Below are positions 24,647 to 36,492 of a stretch of DNA of 64,000 nucleotides, in pieces. Source of the DNA: Dama dama (Eukaryota > Chordata > Mammalia > Artiodactyla > Cervidae); contig NC_083712.1 in NCBI RefSeq assembly GCF_033118175.1, positions 9,806,956-9,870,955 on the forward strand. The letters are read 5' to 3'. Under the pieces are notes generated by a model. The model saw only the letters and a list, made by a program, of their open reading frames with translations, did not search any database and had not been told where the DNA came from. The number at the start of each line of letters is the position of its first letter. Within the stretch, counting starts at the first letter, position 1. The translations under genes and the position numbers were made by a program.

Positions 24647-25107
24647 GAGGCCCCGCCCCCCGAGGGCCCGCCCCCCGAGGCCCCGCCCCGAGGCCCCGCC
24701 CCCCGAGGCCCCGCCCCGAGGCCCCGCCCCCCGAGGCCCCGCCCCCCGAGGCACCGCCCCGAGGCCCCGCCCCGAGGCCCCGCCCCCCGAGGCCCCGCCC
24801 CCGAGGCCCCGCCCCGAGGCCCCGCCCCCCGAGGCCCCGCCCCCCGAGGCACCGCCCCGAGGCCCCGCCCCGAGGCCCCGCCCCCCGAGGGCCCGCCCCC
24901 GAGGCCCCGCCCCCGAGGCCCCGCCCCGAGGCCCCGCCCCCGAGGCCCCGCCCCGAGGCCCCGCCCCGAGGCCCCGCCCCCCGAGGCACCGCCCCGAGGC
25001 CCCGCCCCGAGGCCCCGCCCCCCGAGGCACCGCCCCCGAGGCCCCGCCCCGAGGCACCGCCCCCGAGGCACCGCCCCCCGAGGCACCGCCCCCGAGGCAC
25101 CGCCCCC
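24647..25107. repeat. GC minisatellite, about 33 units of 13-15 bp
   Basis: The unit is GAGGCCCCGCCCC plus 0-2 extra C. Variants are GAGGGCCCG (copies 2 and 18) and GAGGCACCG (copies 8, 15, 25, 28, 30-33). Nearly every unit carries CCGCCCC, the core of a reverse-orientation Sp1/KLF GC box, and two CpGs. The minus strand is a run of G-tracts (GGGGCGGGGCCTC) likely to fold as G-quadruplexes. No frame contains a stop, which produces long artificial open frames on both strands. I infer no protein. Confidence 0.95.
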
Positions 25108-25621
25108 GCCGACACAGAGACTTAGATGTAAACTGCGAGCTCCGTTTCCAGAGCCAGACAGAGCGCTGACTTGATGACATGACACCCGGGCCCCGTCACC
25201 CCCGCAGGCATGCTTTCCCCTTGCAGGGATCAGTCCCCAACCCCCCCTCCCCAGCATCTCTGCTTACTCTCAGCCACTGTCCTCAGAATACACGCTCAGG
25301 CCAGGCGGTAGGCTTAAGAGGGACCGAGACCCGAGTCAGCGCAGCACTGCCCCCAGCATCCTCCGTGCCGCCCGGGGCCTCCTGCGTGGAGGTCCCCACA
25401 CCGACCCTGCCCTGACGGAGCTGTCTGGCCTGGTCTTTGCTGTCCCCTCCCAACCGCAGGCCTGGGACCTGGGGAAGAGGCCTGCCGCTGGATAGTCTTA
25501 GAGGAGAGGGCTTTTCCTGCCAGGAAGATGCCCACTCGTGTCCCCCCGAAGCTCCTAAAAGTCCCAGGTCTCCTCGGTGATGACAACATACAGAGGTCTG
25601 CAGGATCCATGACCAGGACAC
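25108..25621. other. GC-rich flank of the minisatellite
   Basis: CpG-containing unique sequence. Together with 24480-24646 it makes a GC-rich block of about 900 bases. No gene model is supported. Confidence 0.5.
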
Positions 25622-27600
25622 CTGTTGTTGTTCAGTCACCCAGTGGTGCCTGACTCTTTGCAACCCCACGACTGCAGCACGCCTGGCTTCCGTGCCCCTC
25701 ATCTCTTGGAGTTTGCCCATGTTCATGTTCATTGTATCAGTGATGCTGTCCAGCCATCTCATCCTCTGATGCCCTCCTCTCCTTCTGCCCTCAGTATTTC
25801 CCAGCACTGGAGACTTTTCAATAAGTCTGTTCACATCAGATGACCAAAATACTGGAGCTTCAGCTTCAGCATCAGTCCTTCCAATGGATATTCAGGCTTT
25901 GATCTCCCTTAAGATTAACTGATTTGATTTCCTTGCTATCCGAGGGATTTTCAGGAGTCTTCTTCAGCATCACATTTCGAAGGCATCAATTCTTTGGCGT
26001 TCTGTCTTCTTTACAGTCCAGCTCTCACAACTGTGCCTGACCACTGGGAAGACCATAGCTTTGACTATATGGACCTTTGTTGGCAGAGTAATGTCTCTGC
26101 TTTTCAACACACTATCTAGGTTTGTCATTGATCTTCTGTCAAGAAGCAGTTCTCTTCTGATTTCATGGCTGCAGTCACAATCCACAGTGATTTGGAAGCC
26201 CAAGAAGAGGAAATCTGTCACTACTTCCACCTTTTGCTTCTATTTGCCGTGCAGTAATGAGGCTGGATACCGTGATCTTAGTTTTTTTAACATTTAGTCT
26301 TAAGCCGGCTCTTTCATTCTCCTCCTTCACCCTCATCAAGAGGCTTTTTAATTCTTCTTCCCTTCCTGTCATTAGAGTGGTATCATCCACATATCTGAGG
26401 TTGTTGATGTTTTTCCTACTTGTCTTGATTCCAGCTTGTAACTCATCCAACCCAGAATTTCTCATAATGTGCTCAATGTATAGCTTGAACAAGCAGGATG
26501 AAAACAGACAGCCCTGCCACACTCCTTTCTCAGTCTTGAGTTGATCAGTTGTTCCATTCAGGGTTCTAACTGTTATTCTTGACCCACATACAGGTTTCTC
26601 AGGAGACAGGTAAGATGGTCTGGTATTCTCATCTCTCTAAGAGCTTTCCACAGTTTTGTCATAATCCACACAGTCAAAGGCTTTACTTTAGCATAGTCAA
26701 TGAAACAAAGATAGATACTTTTCTGAAATTCCCTTGCTTTCTCTCTAGTCCAGCAAATGTTAGTAATTTGATCTCTAGTTCCTCTTCCTTTTCTAAACCC
26801 AGCTTGGACATCTGGAAGTTGTTGGTTCACATAATGCTGAAGCCTGGCATGCAAAACTTTAAGCATGACCTTACTAGCATGGGAGATGAGTGTGACTGTC
26901 TGATGGTTAGAACATTCTACGGTACTACCCTTCTTGGGATTTGGGATGAGGATTTACCTGTTCCAGTCCTGTGGCCACTGCTGGATCTTCCAGATTTGCT
27001 AACATAATAAATGCAAAACCTTGATGACGTCCTCTTTTAGGGATTTGAATAGTTCTGCTGGAATTTCATCGCATCCACTAGCTTTATTAACAGCAGTGCT
27101 TCTTTAGGCCCACTTGACTTCACACTCCAGAATGTCTGTCTCTGGGTGAGGAACCACACCATTGTAGTAATCCAGTTCATTAAGATCTCTTTTATTCAGT
27201 TCTTCCATGTGTTCTTTCCATCTCGTCTTGATCTCATCAGGGTCTACTAGGGCTCCACCATTTTCACCCTTTATTGTGCACGTCTGTGGGCAGAATGCTC
27301 CCTTGATGATTCCAGTTTTTCTGAAGAGATCTCTCATCTTTCCTCTTTTGTTTTTTCCTTCTGTTATTAATCACTGTTCATTGAAGGAGGTCTTATTATC
27401 TCTCCTAGCTATTCTTTGGAACTCTGTGTTTAATTGGATGTAACTTTCCCTCTCTCCCCTGCTTCCTTCTTCCACTATTTGTAAAGCCTCTTCAGATAAC
27501 CACTTTGCCTTCTTGCTTTTCTTTTCCTTTGGGGTGGTTTTGTTCTCTGCCTCCTGTATAATGGGGACCTCTGTCCTTAGTTCTTCAGGTGCTCTGTCAG
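25622..27600 (-). mobile_element. BovB LINE, antisense, 2.0 kb
   Basis: From the 3' end (GTTGTTGTTCAGTCACCCAG) at the left to the 5' truncation at about 27600. Minus-strand RT remnants are visible at 26866-26573 (QAGFRKGRGTRDQ) and 26522-26175 (the active site reads YVDD). The linker lies at 27337-27104. Several frameshifts separate them. It is more diverged from the other copies than they are from each other, so probably older. Confidence 0.9.
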
Positions 27601-29295
27601 CGACACCTGAGCCTTTGTTAATCAGGTGCTTTGGGGGAAGCCTTGAAGGATGGGGCTGGTGATTATGGGGTGGGAACTGGCAGCCTCACCCCTGACCTCG
27701 AGGAGGACAGAGGGACTGGAGCTGGGGTCAGTCGCCAGTTGTCAGTGGCATGATCAGTCACGCTGTGTAATGGGGCCTCAGGAGAAATCCAGGAGGACAG
27801 GGTCCAGAGGGCTTCTGGGCGGTGGCACGGGGAGGTGCTGGTGGGGGCTGGAGCTCTGTGGCCACTTGCCCCACCTCGGGCATGCTTTCCATCTGGCTGC
27901 TCCCCAGGCCTGCTCTTTCGTATAAATCAGTGAGCTCATAAGTGCAGTGCTTCCGCGCCCTGGAGCCGCTCTCCAAGAGTAATCAGACCTGAAGAGCAGG
28001 TGCTGGAACCTCCAGCCTATGGTCGGTAGGTCAGAAGCAGTGTGGCAGCCTGGACTCACGAGTCTGCGGGGTTGAATGGCATTGCTGTGGGCCTGCGCCC
28101 ATAAGCTATGGGGCAGAGGCCAGCAAAGAAGACAGTGCCAGCACTGAGTGACAACTCTGGTGTCAGCTGTGTGAAGTGGACTGTGAACAAGACACTGGTT
28201 AGGGTGGAGCTTCCTCTCCACCCACCCAGGGTGTGTCCTCACCGAAGGATGCCAGCGAAGAGCAAGGTCACTAATCCCAGGGGTCCATGGCAGCCCCCTT
28301 CTCCCAGGACAAGGGAGGCTGGTCTTCCCTTGCATGGGGATCTTGCAGGTGAGTCTCCCACAATGAGCAGGAAGCCTGTGCTATGCAGGCTCATAGCGCC
28401 CAGTACAGATCTCAGAGGGGAGCTTGGACTTGAGAGCTTTCTAGCTCGCCAGGCATCTCATTCCTTCAAGAGGAAGAGGAACAGCGCCTTTGCCCATGGC
28501 TCATTGTCATCACCTTCTTGTTTTCCTCTCATCACAGGGAAGAGGAGAGGAGTGAGTGGAGGAGGAGCCGGAAGGCAGCAGCAAGGGAGAGAACACCCTC
28601 CCCAGGGCTCGCAGCACCACCAGGCGCCGGTGGGTGATGTGCAACTGGCAGGAGAGGCCCTTGGGGACATTCCTGGCAGGGCGCAGAGCCGCCCTGTCCT
28701 TCCTGCCCCCAAATGTGGCTCTCTCCTGGGGGCTCCGTGCAGAAGGTGAGTATAAGCACCATGTGTCCCCCTGGAGGCCCCTCTCTGGTCTCCCTGCCGT
28801 GGTGACAGGGCATTATTGCACTCGAATGTTGAGATTCAGGACACGAAAGTCTCTTTCCTACACACACAGGACAGCATCCAGCCCATCCCCGAAGACCCAC
28901 CCTGGTATGTAAACAGTGTGTGGGAAAGATCAGAGGGGAGTCCTTAACTAGAAGGAGGGATGGTGGTGGGGATGTGACACGGATGGGCAACAGCCCACAG
29001 TCTGCTCTGGCCCCGGAGGTCCGCTCCGTGTCCTGGGACAGCTGGCCAGCAGCAGCCTGGAAGCAGGGCTGGCTGCAGTCCACGCTGCAATGTCACTGGA
29101 CTCCGGGCCACTGGACCTCTAGGGCCAGGGGCTGCTTCCAGGGCCCTGGCCTGCTGGACCGCCAGTGTCTGCACCATATTCCTTATTGGCATTCTCAACA
29201 CCACTCATCTCATTAATAACAAGGGAGTCTCACAGCCTTTATGATAACTTACCTCCTGGTTAGATTTCAATAGGAACTCATTAAACACTAAGTGA
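27601..29295. other. Unique sequence, no supported gene
   Basis: GC-rich, with long open frames on both strands (for example 28108-28749 plus and 28335-27778 minus). None shows a protein domain, and the frames overlap one another. I treat them as chance frames in GC-rich DNA. Confidence 0.5.
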
Positions 29296-29989
29296 CTCAA
29301 GAGTCTCTTGATGAAGGTGAAAGAAGAGAGTGAAAAAGCTGGCTTGAAACTCAGCATTCAAAAAACAAAGATCATGGTATCTGTTCCCATCACTTCATGG
29401 CAAATAGACGGGGTAAAAATGAAAACAGTGACAGACTTTATCTTCTTGGGCTCCAAAATCACTGTGGATGGTAACTGTAGTCATGAAATTAAAAGAGGCT
29501 TACTCCTTGGAAGAAAAACTGTGACAAACCTAGACAGCTTTTAAAAAGCAGAGATATCACTTTGCTGACAAAGGTGCATATAGTCAAAGCTATGATTTTT
29601 CCAGTAGTCATGTACAGGTGTGAGAATTGGACCCAAAAGAAATGCTTTAGATGCTTTTGAACTGTGGTGTTGGAGAAGACTCTTGAGAGTCCCTTGGACT
29701 GCAAGGAGATCAAACCAGTCAATCCTAAAGGAAATCAATCCTGAATATTCACTGGAAGGACTGATGCTGAAGCTTAAGCTCCAATACTTTGGCCACCTGA
29801 TTCAAAAGACGACTCATTTGAAAAGACCCTGATGCTGGGAAAGATTGAGGGAGGGAAAGGAGGGCGACAGAGGATGAGATTGTTGGATGGCATCACCGAC
29901 TCAATGGACATGTGTTTGAGCAAACTCTGGTGTGCTGCAGTCCATGGGGTGGCAAAGAGTTGGACATGACTGAGCAACTGAACAACAAG
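29296..29989 (+). mobile_element. BovB LINE, 3' part
   Basis: Begins in the RT C-terminal region (LLMKVKEESEKAGL readable from 29305) and runs to the 3' terminus GGACATGACTGAGCAACTGA. It is 5'-truncated and the frame breaks at about 29540. Confidence 0.92.
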
Positions 29990-30790
29990 ACTGTTCAAGT
30001 GACCAAGCTTTAAGGTGTTGGTTCCTTTTAAAGTCCTTCATGTGCTAATTGATGACTTTTGGACTGAGGACCCCAAATAGGGGGATTCAAATGCTAATTA
30101 AACTCTCTGGGGTGTTAAGTTGCACACACTGATTACACTGAGCATTTTAAGGTAAATTACCCAACCTTGTGTCTTCTAGGAAAAGGAGGAAAATTCAGTG
30201 ATCCAAGGCTGAGCTAATCACCTAGTCTAACATTATTCCACAGGACACTTGGAGACACCCATGGTCCTGTAAGAACTGGTCTTTGAAAGGAGGTTCTAGA
30301 GCCTTAGTGGTTCTAGTGACTTCTAGATTTTCACAATGATAATGCACTGCTTGATAGTCATATATATTCCAGGAATACCATTATTTTAGATTGGTAAATT
30401 ATGTGTTATGTTTACAGAACTGTCGTCAGCAATTGGAGTCTCTTTCCTAAAAGCATCTTCTTTTTTTTCCACTGTGGATAACGTCAGTTCCTCATTTGTG
30501 TAGACCCAACTTGTGAATCATTCCTCTTTCTTTTCTTTGTCTGATCTGATTCTTTCCTAAAGCTGGTAACTTACATTTTTTTTATTCCCTCCCTCCTTAC
30601 TTCCTTTCATTCTTAGTTTTTTCTTCCATAATCTATCAACTGTTTCCTTCCTATAAAACAGTTTTCTGCTCCTAACACTCTAGTCCAAATAGCAGTAGTT
30701 ACCATGTACTGAGAATTTACTGTGTGCTAGAAGCTCACCCTGTCTCACAGCTGTTAAATAGTTGAGCAGAGCTTGAATACACATTCCCTA
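29990..30790. other. Unique sequence; MIR-like trace
   Basis: No gene. About 30684-30775 resembles the reverse complement of a MIR (ACCATGTACTGAGAATTTAC, GTGTGCTAG). Confidence 0.4.
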
Positions 30791-30791
30791 A

Positions 30792-30831
30792 AGAGTCAGA
30801 CATGACAGCGACTGAACTGAACTGAACTGAA
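30792..30831 (+). mobile_element. Extreme 3' tip of BovB or Bov-A
   Basis: AAGAGTCAGACATGACAGCG followed by three CTGAA units. Only the last ~40 bases of the element were copied. It cannot be told apart from a Bov-A tail. Confidence 0.7.
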
Positions 30832-31353
30832 GATATTCTGTGTTTTAGCCGGGACTTTATCTTAAGGTGAGATCTTTATAAATTACTATGCAAACCAGGA
30901 CACCTTTATCAGGAATATCCACCCTATCAGACTCCGGGGAACCTGCATTAAACTGAATTGTCCAGGGAAGATTGACAAAGTGATTTCGTGGTTGGCTTGG
31001 AAGCTTATGGCGTCCCAGAGTCAGAAGCACTCCTCCCATCTGATCCTCGACCTTCAGCATCTCCACCCTCCTGCTCTCATGCCTATGAGATGGGCTGACT
31101 CTGGTGAAATGCGGCTACACCAGCTCCTGGCATCACAAAAGGGCTCTGCAGCTGCCAGAGGGGTGAGGGACGTGGATGTCCTCACAGCTCTTGTTACTAG
31201 GGTTGAGACATTTCCCAGAAGTGCATACCTACTTCCTCAAATCCCAGAGCTGATATCACTCTGGCTTATATCTTCAGTTGCCTCTAAAACTGTGAAATCA
31301 GGAAAAGAATACAAAAGCCTCGTTTTTAATAATGATAACTCTGCTCGTCAATT
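30832..31353. other. Unique sequence, no gene seen
   Basis: The frame at 30980-31411 runs into the L1 3' end at 31377 and has no domain. Confidence 0.45.
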
Positions 31354-31367
31354 AAGAATTACTTCCA
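31354..31367. repeat. Left target-site duplication of short L1
   Basis: AAGAATTACTTCCA, identical over 14 bases to 31549-31562. Confidence 0.85.
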
Positions 31368-31548
31368 AAAGTACATCTGGTGCACTGGGAAGACCCAGAG
31401 GGATCGGGTAGAGAGGGAGGTGGGAGCGGGGATCAGGATGGGGAATACATGTAAATCCATGGCTGATTCATGTCAATGTATGACAAAACCACTACAATAT
31501 TGTAAAGTAATTAGCCTCCAACTAATAAAATAAATGAAAAAAAAAAAA
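31368..31548 (+). mobile_element. Truncated L1 3' end, about 170 bp
   Basis: L1 3' UTR (GGTGCACTGGGAAGACCCAG to GTAATTAGCCTCCAACTAAT) plus a poly(A) tail. The nine bases 31368-31376 after the duplication do not match L1 and look like filler. The perfect 14-bp duplication and the intact A-tail suggest a fairly recent insertion. Confidence 0.9.
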
Positions 31549-31562
31549 AAGAATTACTTCCA
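31549..31562. repeat. Right target-site duplication of short L1
   Basis: Exact partner of 31354-31367, directly after the A-tail. Confidence 0.85.
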
Positions 31563-32679
31563 GCTGCTCAAACCAGAAGTCTGTATTGGGTGGGTGGTTT
31601 GCAGTTTCACTTTATTAACACAAGTTGAAAGTCCATCTCGGGCCATGGCCATGATGAGGGACTCTTTGGTGACAAGACTGTGAGCAAAGCCTCGAGTGGG
31701 TCAGGTGGGTGACTAACACAGGGAAGACATTTCCAAGTGGGTGAGACAGTGGGAGATGGGATTGTCCTCTGTAGTTCTGAGGAAGACTGAGGAGGCCAGA
31801 GGGCTGCTCAGAGCAAAGGATGGATGCGGTTGAGTTTGGAGGGGGGTCAGGACCAGGGGACGTGAAGCCCTGTGAGTCGTGGATGGAATCACAGACGCTC
31901 CCTTAACCCGGAAGGAGGGGCCTGAGAGTTTTGAGTGGGGAGTGATGGATGAGACATACACTTGGAAAGTGTTACCCAGGCTCCTGTAGGGACCAGCCTA
32001 GAGGGTGGGGTGGTCGCAGGGGATGCACGGGAGGTGGTTGCCTTCCTTTAGACGAGAGAAGTTGTCCTGCTGGAGGGAGGAGCAGGTGCAGAGCCAGGAA
32101 TGCGGTGGGTGTGGGCCTGAGGAACTTGGGAAATGGAGAGTCATTAACTTGGTTTAGAAAGAGGGAAAGGTACACTTAGGGAAGATACATTAAATAGAAC
32201 ATGTGCTGATGAAAATTAAAGAATACACACTCCTAACAAACAGGCTGCTCCTGACCTCGGTTCAGACACTCTGGCCTCCTGACCACATAGGGGTCATGGG
32301 ACAAGGGGCTGGGGAGATGCTGCCGTCCCCATGCAGTCGTGGGCCTCGGTGCCCCGCTCCCTGTGTCTGGGAGGGACCCCGGCAAGTCCAGAGGGAAGCA
32401 GAGGGGCACAGCCCTGGGCGCGCTCGCTGGGAGGTGTCCAGGCAGGAGGGAGCATCAGGTGGGGAGAGTTCAGGGGTTTACAAATACTGTAGGCAGAGAT
32501 TCAGGAGTCTCCCAGTTAACTGCAGTTTCTAAACCATGCAATTTGATGAAAATACTTAGTGACTTAGGGTAGATCAACAAGTGAAGAGAAAATGTGTGAG
32601 AACCTAGCCTTTGGGCAGACCATAATGTAGAGTTGCTTATAAACTCATTTATGGACATATTCTTCTGTTTTTGTGCCTG

Positions 32680-32721
<42 letters not shown>
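32680..32721. repeat. (TA)20 microsatellite
   Basis: About 20 uninterrupted TA units. Confidence 0.97.
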
Positions 32722-32724
<3 letters not shown>

Positions 32725-33934
32725 CAAATATGTAATATTAGGGATATTTTGACCCAGTCTTATTTTCCTGACTGGGTAATAACTCCACACTTTGAAATAA
32801 GCCAGATTTCACATCTACTTTTAAGGACTGCCTCAGTGGCCTGCTAAAAATTTACATTTGCCTGAGTTTACTTCTGAAATCCAAAATAAATCCTGGTGGT
32901 TTGTCTCTCGCCTCCGTAGTGAGGGTCTTTTTCCTTATTGTAGGGATATACTGCATTGAGATCAGACTTTGTATTTTTTTTTTTTTTTCCTTCCTTTAGA
33001 GTTTGTCTTGTGACATCTTGGTTGGCATCCTGTGTGTATTGTTCTGGGTGAATCCGGGAGGCCTTATAACATGTTTCACAAAGGAACAAAATACCCTTTC
33101 ATGACTGGGATTCCAGGAGTGATAGTATCACTGATTTGATAAGTGTGCTTCTGTTATGAGATCAGCTATATAATATTTTAAAATGAATGAGGATATCAGA
33201 ACTCTCTGAGGAGGGACAAGTTTGGCTGTGGTTATACAAATACGCCGTTTTGTGTGTGTTAGGGAGCAGGGTTCTCGCCACAGACATGGTCACATGTATG
33301 TGACAGAGTTCCTCACGCTGCATTTTCTTAGGTAACTGATGGCCTGGTGCCATGATTTATGTCCCAGGACCCACGGCATCAATCTCACCACACAGCCTGT
33401 TGGCGGGTACACAAACATTCTGTATTTATTTGACCCTAACCAGTGAGCTGTGAATTCTCCACTCTTGCGTGGTTAGGAAGTCCTGTTCTGAGCCACTGAA
33501 GAGGGAATACACTGAGGACCAGAGGTCACAGACGCAGTGATTTGCAGCGTGTTTTCTTGACTTCGTGAAAAGAGAAGGTCCTCTCACAGCAAAGGAAGAG
33601 AAAGCCGGATTACTGACGGGGAGGGACACTTGGAGCAGGGCTTGCGTCTGTTATTGGTGTTTAGCCCTTCTTTTACTTGGTGAACAGAAGCCAGGCAACT
33701 TCTCCAACTCTGACTAACAAGGCTTGTACATATGAAAGTCCAAAAATATCCATAGACATTAATGATGCTTGGAGAGTAAGGAAACCCTAGGATTGTCCTT
33801 TATACTTTCTGGACTTCAGTTTGCATTCATTTTACTTTATCAATTTACTTGCAGCTTGTCGGAACTGTGATTAGTCTGGTCAAGGCTTCAGATTCTAAAC
33901 ATAAGAACTGATCCTTTGTGTTGTTTGCTGATTT

Positions 33935-34068
33935 CCCAGGCAAGGATACTGGAGTGGGTTGTTATTCCCGTCTCCAGGGGATCTTCCTGACCTAGGGATT
34001 GAACCCGCATCTTCTCAGTCTTCTGTATTGGCAGGCAGATTCTTCACCACTGTGCCACCTGGCATTCC
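33935..34068 (-). mobile_element. Bov-tA SINE, antisense, truncated
   Basis: CCAGGCAAGGATACTGGAGT, CTCCAGGGGATCTTCCTGAC and the head complement CACTGTGCCACCTGGCATTC. The Bov-A part is incomplete. Confidence 0.8.
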
Positions 34069-34979
34069 CAAGAGGAGGTGGAGCCTGTAGCCTCTCTGTC
34101 CTGAGAGATCCTCCCAGAAGAGTTCCAGTGGAAATTCAGCTGCCCCCAGAGTCAGGCCCGGACAGGGATGGTGCTGGGGCAGGCTTTGTGGGGCAGGCAG
34201 GGGTCTCCCCGCTTTGCTTTCCTGGGCTCTTCACCCCTGGCTCCCAAACCGCAGTCCAGGGCCTCATTAGTGTTTTTATTAAGCGTCTCCCAAGTGGTTA
34301 TTGTTCAGTCACTCAGTCATGTCCGACTCTGTGCCACCCTGCGGGCTGCAGCATGCCGGGCTTCCCTGTCCTTCACTGTCTGCTGGAGTTTGCTCAACCG
34401 TCTCATCCTCTGTTGCCCCCTTCTCCTGCCCTCAGTCTTTCCCAGCCTCAGGGTCTTCCAATGAATTGGACCTTTGCATCAAGTGGCCAAAGTATTGGGG
34501 CTTTGCCTTCAGCATTGGTCCTTCCAATGAATATTCAGGATGGATTTTCTTTGGGATTGACTGATTTGATCTCCTTGCAGTCCAAGGGACTCTCAAGAGC
34601 CCTCTAGCATTACAATTTGAGAGTGTCAATTCTTCAGTGCTCAGCCTTCTTTATGGTCCAATTCTCACATTTATACATGACTACTGGAAGAACCATAGCT
34701 TTGACTAGGTGGACCTTTGTCGGCAAAGTGATGTTTCTGTTTTTTAATATGCTGTCTAGGTGTGTCATAGCTTTCCTTCAAGGAGGAAGCATCTTTTAAT
34801 TTCATGGCTGCAGTCACTGTCTACAGTGATTTTAGAGCCCAAGAAAATAAAGTCTGTCACTGTTTCCATTTTTCCCACGTCTACTTGCCATGAAGTGATG
34901 GGACCAGATGCTATGATCTTAGTTCTTTGAGTGTTGAATTTTAAGCTAGCTTTTGCACTCTCCTCTTTCACCTTCATCT

Positions 34980-34990
34980 AGAGGCTGTTT
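34980..34990. repeat. Left duplication of Bov-A2
   Basis: AGAGGCTGTTT, identical to 35266-35276, in the middle of a BovB coding segment. Confidence 0.85.
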
Positions 34991-35265
34991 CGGAGAAGGC
35001 AATGGCACCCACTCCAGTACTCTTGCCTGGACAATCCCATGGATGAAGGACCCTGGTAGGCTGCAGTCCAGGGGGTCACTAAGAGTTGGACACGACTGAG
35101 CAACTTCACTTTCACTTTTCATTTTCATGCATTGGAGAAGGAAATGGCAACCCACTCCAGTGTTCTTGCCTGGAGAATCCCAGGGATGGGGGACCCTGAT
35201 GGGCTGCCGTCTGTGGGGTCGCACACAGTCGGACACAACTGAAGCAACTTAGCAGCAGCAGCAGC
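34991..35265 (+). mobile_element. Bov-A2 SINE inside BovB
   Basis: Two Bov-A units in tandem joined by a linker (CACTTTCACTTTTCATTTTC), ending in an (AGC)n tail. Bov-A units share their 3' end with BovB and are thought to use its machinery. The perfect 11-bp duplication proves a separate, later insertion. Confidence 0.95.
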
Positions 35266-36270
35266 AGAGGCTGTTTAGTTCCTCTTTGCTTTCTGCCATT
35301 AGGGTGGTGTCATATGTATATCTGAGGTTATCGCTATTTCTCCCAGCAGTCTTGAGTCCGCCTTGTGATTCATCCAGCCTGGCATTTCTCATGATGTATT
35401 CTGTGTATAAGTTAAATAAGCAAGGTGACAATATACAGCCTTGACATACTCCTTTCCCGATTTTGAACCAGTTTGTTGTTCCTTATCTGGTTCTAAGGTT
35501 CTAACTGTTGCTTCTTGTCCTGCATATGGGTTTCTCAGGAGGCAGATAAAGTGTTCTGTGTATTCCCCGCTCTTTAAGAATTTTCCACAGTTAGTTGTGA
35601 TCTATGCAGTCAAAGGCTTCCATGTAGTCAATGCAGCAGAAGCAGATGTCCTGGAATTCCCTTGCTTTTTCTGTGATCTAGCGTACGTTGACAATTTGCT
35701 CTCTGCTTCCTCTGCCTTTTCTAAATCCAGCTTATACAGCCGGAATTTCTCAATTCACATATTATTGAAGCCTAGCTTGAAGGATTTTGAGCATTACTTT
35801 GCTAGCATGTGAAATGAGTGCAATTGGGTGGTAATTTAGACATTCTTTAACATTGCCCTTCTTTGGGATTGCGATGAAAACTGAACCTTTTCCAGTCCTG
35901 TGGTGACTGCTGAGTTTGTCTAATTTGCTGGCATACTGAGTGCAGCACTTTAATAGCATCATCTTTTAGCATTTGAAATAGCTCAGCTAGAATTTCATTA
36001 CCTCCACTAGCTTTGTTCGTAGTGATGCTTCCTAAGGCCCACTTGACTTCACATTCCAAGATGCCTGGCTCTAGGTGAGTGACCACACCATTGTGGTTAA
36101 GACCTTTTTTGTACAGTTTATCCATGTCTTCTTTCTACCTGCTCTTAATATCTTCTGCTTCTGTTAGGTCCACACTGTTTCTGTCCTTTGTTGTGCCCAT
36201 CTTTGCATGAATTGTTCCCTTGGTATCTCTAGTTTTCTTGAAGAGATCTCTATTCTTTCCCATTCTATTG

Positions 36271-36492
36271 CCAAGTGTATTTTGGAGCAGATATTAGTAT
36301 GTGTTGGTTGTGCTCAGTTACTGAATGGTGTTAAGCAATGTCTTTGATGCCTCTTCAAATCTCAGCTTGTAAGCCTCTAAAAAGGTCTTCATTGTAACAT
36401 GCAACAATCACATAAAAATTAATAATAATAGTACAATTTATTTTTATAAAATATAATACATGTATTGAATGCATATATATTGTTTAATTATA

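Larger units (their letters stand above)
31563..34298. other. Unique sequence, no gene seen
   Basis: Contains a (TA)n array (32680-32721) and a T-run near 32969-32988. 33935-34065 looks like a diverged antisense Bov-tA (GGCAAGGATACTGGAGTGGG, then CAGATTCTTCACCACTGTGC). No protein domain was recognised. Confidence 0.5.
34299..36270 (-). mobile_element. BovB LINE, antisense, split by Bov-A2
   Basis: BovB 3' end from 34299, interrupted at 34990 by a Bov-A2 and resumed at 35277 to about 36270. Minus-strand RT fragments are visible at 35431-35249, where the usual YADD reads YTYD, and at 36125-35762. The frame is broken many times. Confidence 0.92.

Noticed and set aside
24647..25107. CRISPR array
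   Set aside because: Units are directly adjacent with no unique spacers, in a mammalian genome with no cas genes.
24392..25257. Long open frames (up to 262 codons) over the GC block
   Set aside because: They come from a stop-free 13-15 bp repeat, exist on both strands and in several frames, and encode only low-complexity runs.
28108..28749. 213-codon open frame, and opposing frames at 27778-28335 and 28532-29083
   Set aside because: No domain, overlapping frames on both strands and GC-rich context; best explained as chance.
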